Of a stretch of 29,365 nt of DNA, positions 9,365-18,802 are shown piece after piece; position 1 is the first letter of the stretch; every line of letters begins with the position of its first letter. The DNA is taken from NCBI GenBank assembly GCA_024196135.1, contig JAMQCK010000307.1, positions 1 through 29,365 on the forward strand. The letters are read 5' to 3'. The notes below the pieces were generated by a model, which was given only the letters and a program-made list of their open reading frames with translations, was not told the DNA's origin and did no database searches. Source of the stretch: Pleurotus ostreatus/Saccharomyces cerevisiae fusant (lineage: Eukaryota; Opisthokonta). Position numbers and translations under genes: made by a program.

Positions 9365-9585
9365 CGATGGGAAGGGGGGAGGGGGGGGGGAGGGGGGGGA
9401 GGGACAACCCAGTAGCGAGGGCGAGGGGGGGCGTCGCAATAGCGGGGGCGGGGGGCGACCCGGCGACGCAGGAGAGGGACCTAGATGGGGATGGGGAGGG
9501 CTAGACGGAGTCGAGGGGGAGGGAGCTAGACGGGTTGGTGGGAAATAGATGGCGTCGAGGAGGGAGAAGAAGATTGACTTTGGGA
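9365..9585. other. G-rich low-complexity tract
   Basis: Runs of G up to 9 long with sparse A, then GGGGGCGGGGGGCGACC and weak GAGCTAGACGG repeats. G-quadruplex potential on the plus strand; no gene seen. Confidence 0.7.
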
Positions 9586-9589
9586 GGGG

Positions 9590-9850
9590 AAGGAGGGTGC
9601 GTTACTCCTGGGGTCGAGGGGATGCGTCACTCCTGGGGCCGAGCAGGACGCGCCGTTTCGAGCAAGATGTGTTACTTCCAGCAGCGCAGAAGACGCTTTA
9701 CTTCGAGCAGCGCGCAGGATGCGCTACTCGCGTAGTGCACAAGACGCGCTACTTCAATCAGAGCACAAGATGTGTCACTTCGAGCAGCGCACAAGATGTG
9801 TCACTTCAATCAGGGTACAAGACGCGCTACTTCGCGACGCCCCAAGCCAG
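9590..9850. repeat. Tandem array, ~26 bp unit, about 10 copies
   Basis: Units of ACTTCGAGCAGCGCACAAGA plus TGTGTC drift from a TACTCCTGGGGTCGAG form at the left to ACTTCAATCAGGGTACAAGA at the right. Confidence 0.85.
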
Positions 9851-9854
9851 ACAC

Positions 9855-9990
9855 ATCATCTCCGCCATCGAGCAGGATGCACCTTCGAGGGCAGCAGGCA
9901 CCATTGAGGGCAGGCGGCACCACGGAGGGCAGGACGCGTAGTGCGGAGCAAGACGCGTCGTGAGGAGCAGGACGCAACGCGGGGAGCTGC
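9855..9990. repeat. Last array of the mosaic, ~20-24 bp degenerate units
   Basis: GAGGGCAGGCGGCACCA and GGAGCAAGACGCGT words repeat loosely. Beyond here the sequence becomes non-repetitive. Confidence 0.65.
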
Positions 9991-10499
9991 GGCGCAAGTT
10001 ATCCGGCGGCAGAGGGACGCCACGAGCTGCGAAAGGGACGCATCGAGCTTCGGAAGGGATATCGCGCTGTCGTCGACGGAGGGCAGACGTCGCATGGTGT
10101 ACAAAGCGGAGTGCCTGGAGTGCAAAGCAGTCTTGGCGCATGTAAGAGGCGTCGGGAGAAGCGATGAAGTCTGGTATAGAGATGGAGAACAAGCAAGGAA
10201 GAGGGGGAATCGGGGCCTCGGGTGGGGCGAGAGGTAATCGGGGGCGCAGACGAGGTTGAAAGGGGGAATACGGATGGCCTCCGCGCGGACAATGACGACT
10301 CGGACGAAAGAGGTTCGTCAGTTGATTTTGTCGAGGGGGCTTGAGCATCCCGACGGTGGCGTTTTCGACGCGAAATTCTGCCAAGTGCAAGTCGATGGGA
10401 AGGGGTACAGGGCGCTCTCACGTACCGGTGCGAGAGTTGTGTCGTACTCTCCCTGAGTCCCTCCAAGCTGAGCGGTTTCACCTCCGCCACAATTTATAA
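9991..10499. other. Unique sequence, no defensible gene
   Basis: Repeats stop and composition becomes gene-like. Short plus-strand frames have normal residue mixture (for example DEVERGNTDGLRADNDDSDE ending at a stop near 10,350, and LPESLQAERFHLRHNL ending at 10,499). They lie in different frames, and I found no splice sites to join them. Most likely these are decayed exons. Confidence 0.4.
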
Positions 10500-10775
10500 C
10501 CCTCCAATGCGCTCGAAGGATGCGGGGGACGACGCGGAGAGGGAAGTTCAGACCCGGTCGATCGCAACCTCGCTGGAGGACAGTACGCACAAAGAAGTCG
10601 TTGGGACATATATGTTGACATTCTGGAGTACTCGGGCACTCTGGAGTACGAAAGCGAGAGATGGTGCGAGCAGGGAGCAAGGATGTATGACGACGTACCT
10701 TCTCGAGATGACGGCAAGAACAAAGGGGCGTTATGTTTGGTCATGCTTGGCACGGGCACTGCTGGTTCGTCGTAG
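10500..10775 (+). other. Protein-like open frame, probable exon remnant
   Basis: An open frame of 91 codons lies between a TAA (10497-10499) and a TAG (10773-10775). Its second half reads WDIYVDILEYSGTLEYESER and CEQGARMYDDVPSRDDGKNK, with far more ordinary composition than anything in the arrays. The only ATG in frame is late, so it is not a complete gene as it stands. It may be a decayed exon or the last exon of a gene whose 5' part is lost. Product not recognised. Confidence 0.3.
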
Positions 10776-10923
10776 CGCTGTTCTCTGAATTTGCTCTTCA
10801 CCGCGACGTTGCGAGCTGCCTATGAGCGCTGCCTACAACTCACGCCTTGAGATATTCTAGTCAGAATCATTGCAACGTGATCGTTGTTCCGCCACAAATC
10901 ATAGAACATCAACTCTGAGGAAC

Positions 10924-12195
10924 ATGCTCGGCCCGCGCACCATCGCTCTGCTCTTCACCGACGACCAAGCCCGATCTCTTACTTCCTTGCAGCACCGGTA
11001 CGACTGGCCTGATGATTAAAACTGCTGGCGGCGATACTGCGCTCATGACGCGCGTACCATAGTATCCTCTCAGCATCCGCGCGCCGTAAGCGCGTGCGGG
11101 CCCTGTGTCCTACCCTTGAACCCCCACTTCCTCTTGCAGTATACCCCACACCGCGCCTTTGCTCATAACCCTCATGTCGTCGCCCGTAAGTCCCGTCTGG
11201 CCCATCACGTCGTCATTGGAGTGTAAGGCTTTTTTCCAGATACATCACGAGCGGGCATTCGTATCTCGCCTACACGGGCACGATTGGGCAAGCTCAGAGT
11301 GCGCTCGACGCCCATCTCGAGATCGCGCTGGAGCCAGGGGACAACGCGTGCGATAGGTCTCTCGCCGAGCCATTCCCCTCGAACAGCGAAGAATGGCGCA
11401 CGGCTGGGCGAGATAGTCGACCAGCACGCTGCGGTCGAGTATCGGTCGCACGCGTCTCGGGTGGTGAGTGTTCACCTGTCTATCGCAATTCCCAACCATC
11501 TTCGCAGCCCTCCTCCAGCGTATACGCCATATTTCTTCTTTTGCTTCTTTTGCTAGCCTTTCTGTTCGCGCACTTCCTTTACTTTTATCGGGTGCCGCGC
11601 GACGACGTCGCACTCTGGTCTCTCCTCACGGTCGTATGTGGCTTCTTCTCACCAGGCATCTTCAAGCCGCTATCGGCCGCGACCATCAAGCCCCTTGTTG
11701 GTGTCTTTTGGCGGTGTGAGATTCTCCTTTCCTCAAGCTCGTCCGATACACTTGCATCGCTGAAGGTGAATATCGACCAGTCGAATTTAGCGGCGATGTA
11801 GTCGAGCGTCAAGACTCTCTCACGCATCTAGCTCTTCAGGAAGGGAAGCTGACGAGCGAGTCGCTGGGCCTACGGCAGAGCGTCATTCCCGAGTCGGCTT
11901 CCCGACTTGAGACAGTCCTCCAGAGATTTTTGAGCACGTATTCGACCATGGTGAGAAGATTCCATTGCTCTATACCTCCCTCTGAACCTATAGGGAGACC
12001 CTGCCGGCACGCTCGGTTGACATCTCAGCGACATTCTATAGGGCAACCCGACGCCCAGGGAGCATGTACGAACACGCTCGGGCTGTGCAGGCCCTGTACC
12101 AGAACCTGTACACTAAGGCGATCCTGCACAAATACATTCCTGTCCTACCTTCGAAGGTGCGCGTTCAACGTCTGCGGGAAATTACGGAAGTATAA
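10924..12195 (+). pseudogene. Probable membrane-protein gene, apparently frameshifted
   Basis: Several convincing exon pieces lie in order. MLGPRTIALLFTDDQARS starts at ATG 10924. A stretch GHSYLAYTGTIGQAQSALDA runs from about 11,239. A strong hydrophobic segment (FLLLLLLLAFLFAHFLYFY, about 11,530-11,590) is followed by VALWSLLTVVCGFFSPGIF. Soluble helix-rich sequence ends in SMYEHARAVQALYQNLYTKA and a TAA at 12193-12195. Plausible introns are GTAAGT...CCAG (about 11,184-11,239), GTGAGT...GCAG (about 11,463-11,506), GTGAGA...GAAG (about 11,717-11,766) and one ending CTGAAC-CTATAG near 11,990. Between GHSY...EEWRT and EIVDQHAAVEYRS the frame slips by one near 11,390-11,405, and the first exons do not join cleanly. 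It ends 85 bp before copy A on the same strand. It could be a live gene that I mis-spliced. Confidence 0.45.
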
Positions 12196-13096
12196 TTTGC
12201 TCCCGCGAAAGAGGATCAGACCCCGTAATCGCGGCCGCCAAGCGAGGATAAACATCGCTGCGTCCTTGCCTTCTCCCATCATGGCGACGGAGCGCCAGGG
12301 CGACCCTGGGCGCGATGCCCGCGTGCGGGCCTTTCTCGCGGATGTGCTGGCCGCCCTTGAGGCTGGTGATCGCGAGGTTGCGTGCGAGTACGTCCTGGAA
12401 AAGGCAGGCAGACGGGACCTCGGGGGCGCGGTTTCGGACACTGGGGACAGCGCTGAATGTGCCTTGAAGTATCTCGCCGGCGTCCTGCGCGATGACATGC
12501 AGATGAATGGCGGCTCTTATACGGACCAGTGAGCGATGAGCGTCTTTTGTTGGTTAGGGCTATCTTACTGACCCGACCTCCTTCAGCTTGCGCGACGAGG
12601 CCAGTGGCTGGATCGTGTGGGGTGCGGTGTTCGGAGTCGCCCAGAACGAGCTCGAGGTACGCTACGCCGACTTACGAAAATGCGCCCGATGGACGCCCAC
12701 GCCTTTTTCCGGACTGGGAACGGGGCCCGTCGTGGACTTCAGCAGAGAGGACGAGCGCGCGGTTGCTCTACGCCTGCGCGGCGCGCTCCGGCGAAGCATA
12801 GAAACACTCGAACGCGTCCCGAAGGTGCGGCCTTCCCTCGTGACGCGCACGACCCTCAGCCTCACCTTGTCCATGGTATTCAGCCCAGGACCGCGGAGCT
12901 TGTCGATAAACCGTCGAGGCCGGATTCACCCATTCTTCTAGCTGCGCGTCTGGTTTACGAACTGCATACGGTTTTTCTGCCGATAGTATGCATCGCGTAC
13001 AACCTCGGTGGGATGGAGAGCGTTGTTGCGAGCCTGGCGCAGGTGCGCATGTATGTCGTGGTCGCCGCCCTCATCTCCCCTGTCGCATGGTGGGCC

Positions 13097-13101
13097 GTAA
13101 T
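13097..13101. repeat. Target-site duplication, left copy (GTAAT)
   Basis: GTAAT directly before the 5' LTR matches GTAAT directly after the 3' LTR. Five bp is the usual Ty1/copia integration footprint. Confidence 0.92.
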
Positions 13102-13344
13102 TGTTGGAATTCACGCCGGGCATCGTGCCCATCCCCGAAGGGCGTCGTATCATCCCGAAAGGTATAGAACATTATGGTACATTCATGTGGTATCCTGACT
13201 CATGTAACAGTAGTATATATTGAGGGCAAAAGCCCGACTCACTAACGATTCCATCTTGTTTCCTACCCCCATCTCCGTGTGCCCCAAGTAAGTGTGGAAT
13301 AATATTCCAGGTAAGTCTAGTAAGAGAATCCACTGCCTTCAATA
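13102..13344 (+). repeat. 5' LTR (243 bp)
   Basis: Begins TGTTGGAATTC and ends CCTTCAATA. It has a TATA-like TATATAT at 13214-13220, the likely core promoter of the element, and a small hairpin (GGGCATCGTGCCC) near its start. The ends TGTTG/CAATA form an imperfect inverted repeat, so the element ends TG...TA instead of the usual TG...CA. Confidence 0.93.
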
Positions 13345-13346
13345 GG

Positions 13347-13364
13347 TTATGAGCCCCGGCTCGT
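13347..13364 (+). other. Primer binding site for a half initiator-Met tRNA
   Basis: Two bases after the LTR comes TTATGAGCCCC. This is complementary to the anticodon arm of initiator tRNA-Met (GGGGCTCATAA), not to its 3' CCA end. Priming from a tRNA cleaved in the anticodon loop is known for Drosophila copia and yeast Ty5. The match past the first 11 bases needs checking against this organism's own tRNA. Confidence 0.7.
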
Positions 13365-13429
13365 ACTAGACTACCACTTACACACACAACCCCACGTACC
13401 GCACCCACCTGTATACGTCGTATATCACC

Positions 13430-16400
13430 ATGTCATCCTCTTCCGGATCGTACCGCATCGAGCTCCTTAATGAGGATAATTACATCCCGTGGAAGCGTCG
13501 AGTGATCGCCATCCTGCGTGACAGGGACCTACTGGGTCATGTCGACGGCACGACTACAAAGCCAGAGCCGGCGACGGCAGGATCACCAACAGCGGCCGAG
13601 AAGAAGGTGATTGAAGATTGGGAGAAGAACGACGGGAAAGCGCAGAGCGTCATCGAGTTATCGCTCGGAAACGAGCAGATGACCCATATCTCGCAGGCCA
13701 ATACGGCGAAGGAGATGTGGGAGCAGATACGTACAGTGAAAGAAGCCCGAGGGGATCTCGGAGCGATCGCGTACCGTAGACGCCTGTACCGTACAGTAGC
13801 GGACGAGACGACGGATATTCCTACGCACATCAAGACGTTGCGCGAGATCCAGTCGATGCTCATCTCGATGGGGGAGAAGATCGAGGACAAGGAGTTCATC
13901 ACGATCCTCATTAGTTCGTTGCCCGAGACCTGGGACCAGTTCACTTCATCATATCTAGGTGCGAGAAATGCAGCTCGTATTGGGACCACTAATTCTACAG
14001 GTACAACGACTACGACGAGTCCATCTCCATCCACGGGTACAGCCCAGTCATCGATATCGACGTTCGAGCTCATCGCGCTCATCATGGACGAAGATCGGCG
14101 ACGCAAGGAGAAGTCCGGCACGGCCGGAGGAGATTCTGCGCTCGCAGCGATGAGCGGCAGAGGGAAGGATTCGCGCGGCAATCGCAGCCAGCGAGGCGGC
14201 GGCGAAGGCGATTGCTTCAACTGTGGCAAACGAGGCCACTACAGCAAGGATTGCTGGTCGAAGGGCGGCGGAGCTGAGGGCAAAGCGCCGAACCGGAAGA
14301 AGAAAGGCCGACAAGGTGGCTCGCAAGCACACCAAGGATCGGCTTCGGCATTCTCGGCCATAGTGCCGAGCGACGCGGTATTGACCGCAGAGACGGCGTC
14401 GACGAAGACATTCGACGCGAAGATGCCGCGCGACGCGTGGCTGTCCGACTCCGGGTGCACGACGCACATCGCGAACGATCGGGAAGTATTCGTGGAGTTC
14501 TCGCCCATTGGGGACGAGAAGATCACCGGCATCGGTGAGCAGGCGATCACGGCGAAGGGGCGCGGGACGGTGATCCTGGAAAGCAACATTGGGGGTCAGT
14601 CGGAGACGATCACCCTACACAACGTGTTGTACGCACCTCAGGCCGTGAACAATCTATTCTCCATCCCTCGTGTCGACGAATCCGGAGGCCGCGCGACGTT
14701 CCGCGACGGCAAGGTGCGCATTTCGAACTCGGCGGGACGCGAAGTCCTGATCGGAAGCCTGAGACACCGCTTGTACTGGCTTGATGCGCGAGCAAGGCGG
14801 GTGAAGAACCACGCCGGCGTTGCAGATGGAGATGACGAGGGGACAGGGGGAGCGCATGGCGAGACGTGGGAGGCGTGGCATAGGCGCTACGGCCATATCT
14901 CAAAGGGCGCGTTAGAACTCCTGTACAAGGGCGGAATGGTCGAGGGACTCACCATTGACCCGAAATCCCCCCAGATCACCCACTGCGACGCATGCATCCA
15001 AGCGAAGATGCATCGCCAACCACTACCGAGGCAGGCTCGGCATCGCGCACAGAACGCGGGCGAAGGCGCTCATAGCGACCTATGGGGGCCAGCGCGCACC
15101 AAATCCACGGAGGGGAATTTGTACTACATTTCCTTCACGGACGATGCGACGCGCCGTATCACGGTATTGTTCTTGAAGCACAAGGGCCAGACGCGGCAGC
15201 GCGTCGTCGAGCACATCGAATGGCTTGAAAGGCAGTACGGATACAAGTTGAAGTGGCTCCGTGTAGACGAAGGTCGCGAGTATATGAGCGATGAGTTGAC
15301 GGACGAGCTGGCGAAGCGGGGGATCGAGCTCCATCAGACGGCGCCGTATAGCCAGTCGCAGAATGGAGTGTCGGAGAGAGTGAATCGATCGCTGGTCGAG
15401 CTCGCGCGTGCCATGTTGTTGGCACGCGAACTCCCGAAAAGCCTGTGGGAATTCGCGGTGACGCACGCGGCGTACATCCGAAACCGGTCGCCAACAGCTG
15501 CCTTACCGGGCAATAAGACGCCGCACGAGGCGTTCACTGGCGAGAAGCCCAACGTAGCTGACTTACACGAGTTCGGATGTCCGGTATGGATTTTTGCCGA
15601 GAATGTTAAGTCTCTTTCGAAGCTGGATGCGAGAGCAACCGAGCAGACTTTCGTAGGCTACGTTACAGGGCCGAGAGCAATCCGGTACTACGACAGGAGG
15701 ACTCACCGAGTCAAAGTCTCGAGGAACTACCGATTCACGGAATCGGCGGCTCCAATCAACGAGATCGCCGCAGATCTCGAGAATTGGCCGCTTGAGGGGG
15801 AGCCCCAACCGGTCAATCAGCCATCCTCGAGGCCTGCGACGCCTCAGCCCACACCTCAGCTACCCAAGACGCCACCGACGCAGAGCAAGCCCTTGACGGA
15901 AGCGCCACCAGCACCTACGAAGGGAAAATCAGCACCGAATACCAAGACGAGCGACGAGAACGCGGGAACGCAGCAGACGAGGCGCGTACTCACCCGCAGG
16001 ACGCAAGACACAAACTACCGACAACTCGGTAACCCCGACGCACGGCTGCAGGCATCGGAGCGCACGGGATCGCGACGCACGGATACTCCAGAGGACGCCG
16101 AGGACAACCCATTCACAGCATTTGCGCATTATGCGATGCGCGCGGCGGAAGCAGGCGATGACGCAGAAGACGTGCCGAAGTCAATCGGCGAGGCGCGCGC
16201 GTCACCGCAGTGGCCGCAGTGGGAAGCGGCTATCCAGGCCGAGTTAAAGACGCTTGAGGACATGAAGACGTGGACTCTTGAGGACTTGCCGGCCGACCGC
16301 ATGCCCGTTGGGGCGAAATGGGTGTTCGCGCTGAAGAAGGATCAGCAGGGGAACATCGTGCGCTATAAAGCGCGCCTTGTTGCGAAAGGATTTTCGCAGC

Positions 16401-17761
16401 GTCCCGGGCTTGACTACAGCGAGACGTTCTCGCCAATCGTACGCCCGGAATCCATCCGAACGCTCCTCGCGATCGCAGCGATCCAGAATCTAGAAATGCG
16501 TCAGCTCGATGTGAAAGGAGCTTACCTACACGGAGACCTCAAAGAGGAGGTCTACATGGTCCAACCCCCCGGTTTCGAGGACGAGACCGGACGCGTCTGC
16601 CGTCTACGCAAGACGCTGTACGGACTCAAGCAGTCAGGACGTGAGTGGAACCGAAAGCTGCACGAGATACTCACCTCGAATGGCTTCGAGAGACTCCAAG
16701 TCGACCACGGCGTTTATAAGCGCCACGTCGGAGATCAGTACATCTTCCTTACGGTATGGGTCGATGACTTACTCGTTTTCAGCACGAGCCCTACCCTCAT
16801 CGCCGCGACGCAGGCCGCGCTCGCGCGCGAGGTCGAAGTGACCGACATGGGGGAGCCGCAGAAGATCATCGGGATCGAGATTTACCGCGATCGAGAGGCG
16901 GGGACGGTCCAGATCTCGCAGCAGAAGTACATAGAAACGATCTTGAAGAGATATTCGTTCGACAATATGAGCTGCGTAACGACGCCGCTCGACCCGAATG
17001 TGATCCTGGAGAAGTACGACGGAAATGGAGAAGTCCGAGATGCGAGGGGTACGAGTTTCGCTGAGTATATGGGGAGCTTGATTTGGGCCGCCACGATGAC
17101 GCGCCCGGATATCGCGTATGCAGTCTCGCGCGTTGGCGCGTACACGGCGAATCCGGGACAGGCGCATTGGACGGCGATCAAGCGTATCTTCCGCTATCTG
17201 CGCGGCACGTGCAACCTGCGCGTGACTTACGGCGGACGGGCCGAAGTCGAACTCGACACGGCCGACCCCAACTTAACCTCCATCTTCGACGACTACGGCG
17301 CATACAGCGACGCCGACTTCGCTCAGAACCCGGACGACCGCAAATCAGTCTCCGGCTACGTTTACCTACTCGGAGGAGGCCCTATCGCGTGGCACTCCAA
17401 GAAACAACCGACTACGGCGCTCTCTACCGCGGAGGCCGAATACTCAGCGCTAACGAGCGCGACACGGCAGGCCATCTGGCTTCGCTATTTCTTCGGCGAA
17501 CTCGGATTTGCACTGGACGAGCCCACCTTAGTTTTCTCCGATAACCAGGCCGCTCTATCCATTTCGCACGACCCTCAACATCACGCTCGATCGAAGCACT
17601 TCGACATCGAGAATCATTTCGTGCGCGAGAAGATAGAGAACGGTATTGTGGACGTTCGGTACTGCCCTACTGACGAGATGCTTGCAGACTTATTCACGAA
17701 AGGTCTGCCTCGCCCTAAGCACGAGAAATTCGTGTACGAGATGGGTTTGATGCCGGCTTGA
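13430..17761 (+). CDS. Gag-Pol polyprotein of the Ty1/copia element
   Basis: A single 1,443-residue frame from ATG 13430 to TGA 17759-17761. The Gag part opens with a copia-type Gag domain (LNEDNYIPWKRRVIAILRDR) and ends with a CX2CX4HX4C zinc knuckle (C262, C265, H270, C275). The aspartic protease site is D340-S-G. The integrase has a zinc-binding HHCC region (H484, H489, C519, C522) and a DD35E core (D550, D613, E649); the second Asp lies in RVDEGREY. Reverse transcriptase has QLDVKGAYLHGDL (D1027) and the catalytic WVDD (D1112, D1113), where YVDD is usual in the family. RNase H follows (YSDADFA near 1293, STAEAEYSAL, VFSDNQAAL). Gag and Pol share one frame without a frameshift or stop between them, as in several copia-type elements, so Gag excess must arise in another way. 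All expected catalytic residues are present. Confidence 0.96.
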   Translation: MSSSSGSYRIELLNEDNYIPWKRRVIAILRDRDLLGHVDGTTTKPEPATAGSPTAAEKKVIEDWEKNDGKAQSVIELSLGNEQMTHISQANTAKEMWEQIRTVKEARGDLGAIAYRRRLYRTVADETTDIPTHIKTLREIQSMLISMGEKIEDKEFITILISSLPETWDQFTSSYLGARNAARIGTTNSTGTTTTTSPSPSTGTAQSSISTFELIALIMDEDRRRKEKSGTAGGDSALAAMSGRGKDSRGNRSQRGGGEGDCFNCGKRGHYSKDCWSKGGGAEGKAPNRKKKGRQGGSQAHQGSASAFSAIVPSDAVLTAETASTKTFDAKMPRDAWLSDSGCTTHIANDREVFVEFSPIGDEKITGIGEQAITAKGRGTVILESNIGGQSETITLHNVLYAPQAVNNLFSIPRVDESGGRATFRDGKVRISNSAGREVLIGSLRHRLYWLDARARRVKNHAGVADGDDEGTGGAHGETWEAWHRRYGHISKGALELLYKGGMVEGLTIDPKSPQITHCDACIQAKMHRQPLPRQARHRAQNAGEGAHSDLWGPARTKSTEGNLYYISFTDDATRRITVLFLKHKGQTRQRVVEHIEWLERQYGYKLKWLRVDEGREYMSDELTDELAKRGIELHQTAPYSQSQNGVSERVNRSLVELARAMLLARELPKSLWEFAVTHAAYIRNRSPTAALPGNKTPHEAFTGEKPNVADLHEFGCPVWIFAENVKSLSKLDARATEQTFVGYVTGPRAIRYYDRRTHRVKVSRNYRFTESAAPINEIAADLENWPLEGEPQPVNQPSSRPATPQPTPQLPKTPPTQSKPLTEAPPAPTKGKSAPNTKTSDENAGTQQTRRVLTRRTQDTNYRQLGNPDARLQASERTGSRRTDTPEDAEDNPFTAFAHYAMRAAEAGDDAEDVPKSIGEARASPQWPQWEAAIQAELKTLEDMKTWTLEDLPADRMPVGAKWVFALKKDQQGNIVRYKARLVAKGFSQRPGLDYSETFSPIVRPESIRTLLAIAAIQNLEMRQLDVKGAYLHGDLKEEVYMVQPPGFEDETGRVCRLRKTLYGLKQSGREWNRKLHEILTSNGFERLQVDHGVYKRHVGDQYIFLTVWVDDLLVFSTSPTLIAATQAALAREVEVTDMGEPQKIIGIEIYRDREAGTVQISQQKYIETILKRYSFDNMSCVTTPLDPNVILEKYDGNGEVRDARGTSFAEYMGSLIWAATMTRPDIAYAVSRVGAYTANPGQAHWTAIKRIFRYLRGTCNLRVTYGGRAEVELDTADPNLTSIFDDYGAYSDADFAQNPDDRKSVSGYVYLLGGGPIAWHSKKQPTTALSTAEAEYSALTSATRQAIWLRYFFGELGFALDEPTLVFSDNQAALSISHDPQHHARSKHFDIENHFVREKIENGIVDVRYCPTDEMLADLFTKGLPRPKHEKFVYEMGLMPA

Positions 17762-17768
17762 GGGGGAG
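17760..17768 (+). other. Polypurine tract
   Basis: GAGGGGGAG directly precedes the 3' LTR and overlaps the end of the stop codon of the polyprotein. It is the expected primer site for plus-strand synthesis. Confidence 0.85.
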
Positions 17769-18011
17769 TGTTGGAATTCACGCCGGGCATCGTGCCCATC
17801 CCCGAAGGGCGTCGTATCATCCCGAAAGGTATAGAACATTATGGTACATTCATGTGGTATCCTGACTCATGTAACAGTAGTATATATTGAGGGCAAAAGC
17901 CCGACTCACTAACGATTCCATCTTGTTTCCTACCCCCATCTCCGTGTGCCCCAAGTAAGTGTGGAATAATATTCCAGGTAAGTCTAGTAAGAGAATCCAC
18001 TGCCTTCAATA
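17769..18011 (+). repeat. 3' LTR (243 bp)
   Basis: Reads the same as the 5' LTR over its whole length by eye, including the TATATAT (17881-17887) and the TA end. Followed by target copy GTAAT. Confidence 0.93.
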
Positions 18012-18016
18012 GTAAT
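18012..18016. repeat. Target-site duplication, right copy (GTAAT)
   Basis: Matches 13097-13101. The host reading frame resumes directly after it. Confidence 0.92.
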
Positions 18017-18802
18017 GTACAAGTTTCGCGGCAGTAAGTCACGCCCCTACTGGTTTTCTACGAGCTGTTTCTCATGACTTGTAGCCCACCGGCCAACGGC
18101 AAGAGCGACGCAAGAGATAGTGAAATTCCGGAAGAAATCTCGCCAGTGGTCACTGCTGTGGAAGACGGCGTTGGCGCTGACGGAGAGGATTGTCGATGAT
18201 GAGGACATGGACGCGGCCGTCGTGGGGGATATACGCCGGATCTTTGACCTGGTTGACACGCGGATGATGGTGAGCGAGTGCGAAGGGCTGGCATCTTGAG
18301 TGTGTGTTTGACCCGCTCCCTTACCCATTTCAGCATCCTTTTGGACATGCGAGCCCGGGTAGGACGATCTTGGAGTTCGTACATGGGAGCATGACTACTG
18401 TACCGAATGGCGACGAGCTCATGGCGGAGATCGTAGCTCGGATCCGTCCATTCGTTCAGCCTGAGACCGGCATGGGTCATACGGTGAGTGAGATGGTCAT
18501 CTACGCTCTGCGACTCGCTGCTAAACTCTGCCCGTAGAGTGACGAAGTCTCAACCGCCGTCGCGAATCATGGTATCGAAGACCAGCGGCGAGCTGAACTG
18601 GGGGCACTCCTCTCGAAAACCTGCAACGATTTGAGATTCCGCGATCCGTTCTTCAGTATCCTCGGCCCTGCGTCGTACGCGGGGATAGCGAGACTTCGGG
18701 TACAGCCCGCGCGGCGCTATGCCGACGAACTCGTCAATGCCATCGACGACATGGTCGCCGCGCTCCGGGAATTGGAACCGATCCCGGCGACTCTGCAGAA
18801 GT

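Larger units (their letters stand above)
13102..18011 (+). mobile_element. Complete Ty1/copia LTR retrotransposon (4,910 bp)
   Basis: Order: 243 bp LTR, tRNA primer site, short leader, single Gag-Pol frame, polypurine tract, 243 bp LTR, flanked by GTAAT on both sides. Domain order protease, integrase, reverse transcriptase, RNase H defines Ty1/copia (Pseudoviridae-type) rather than Ty3. The two LTRs appear identical base for base, so insertion was recent; no stop or frameshift is visible in the ORF. It lies in exon 3 of copy A, in the same transcriptional orientation. Everything needed for autonomous movement appears present, though activity cannot be judged from sequence. Confidence 0.96.

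Noticed and set aside
371..9990. CRISPR-like arrays
   Set aside because: Units are directly adjacent with no unique spacers of constant length, and the genome is eukaryotic.
13537..17545. Antisense and shifted open frames inside the retrotransposon
   Set aside because: They are shadows of the GC-rich Gag-Pol frame and show none of the element's domains.
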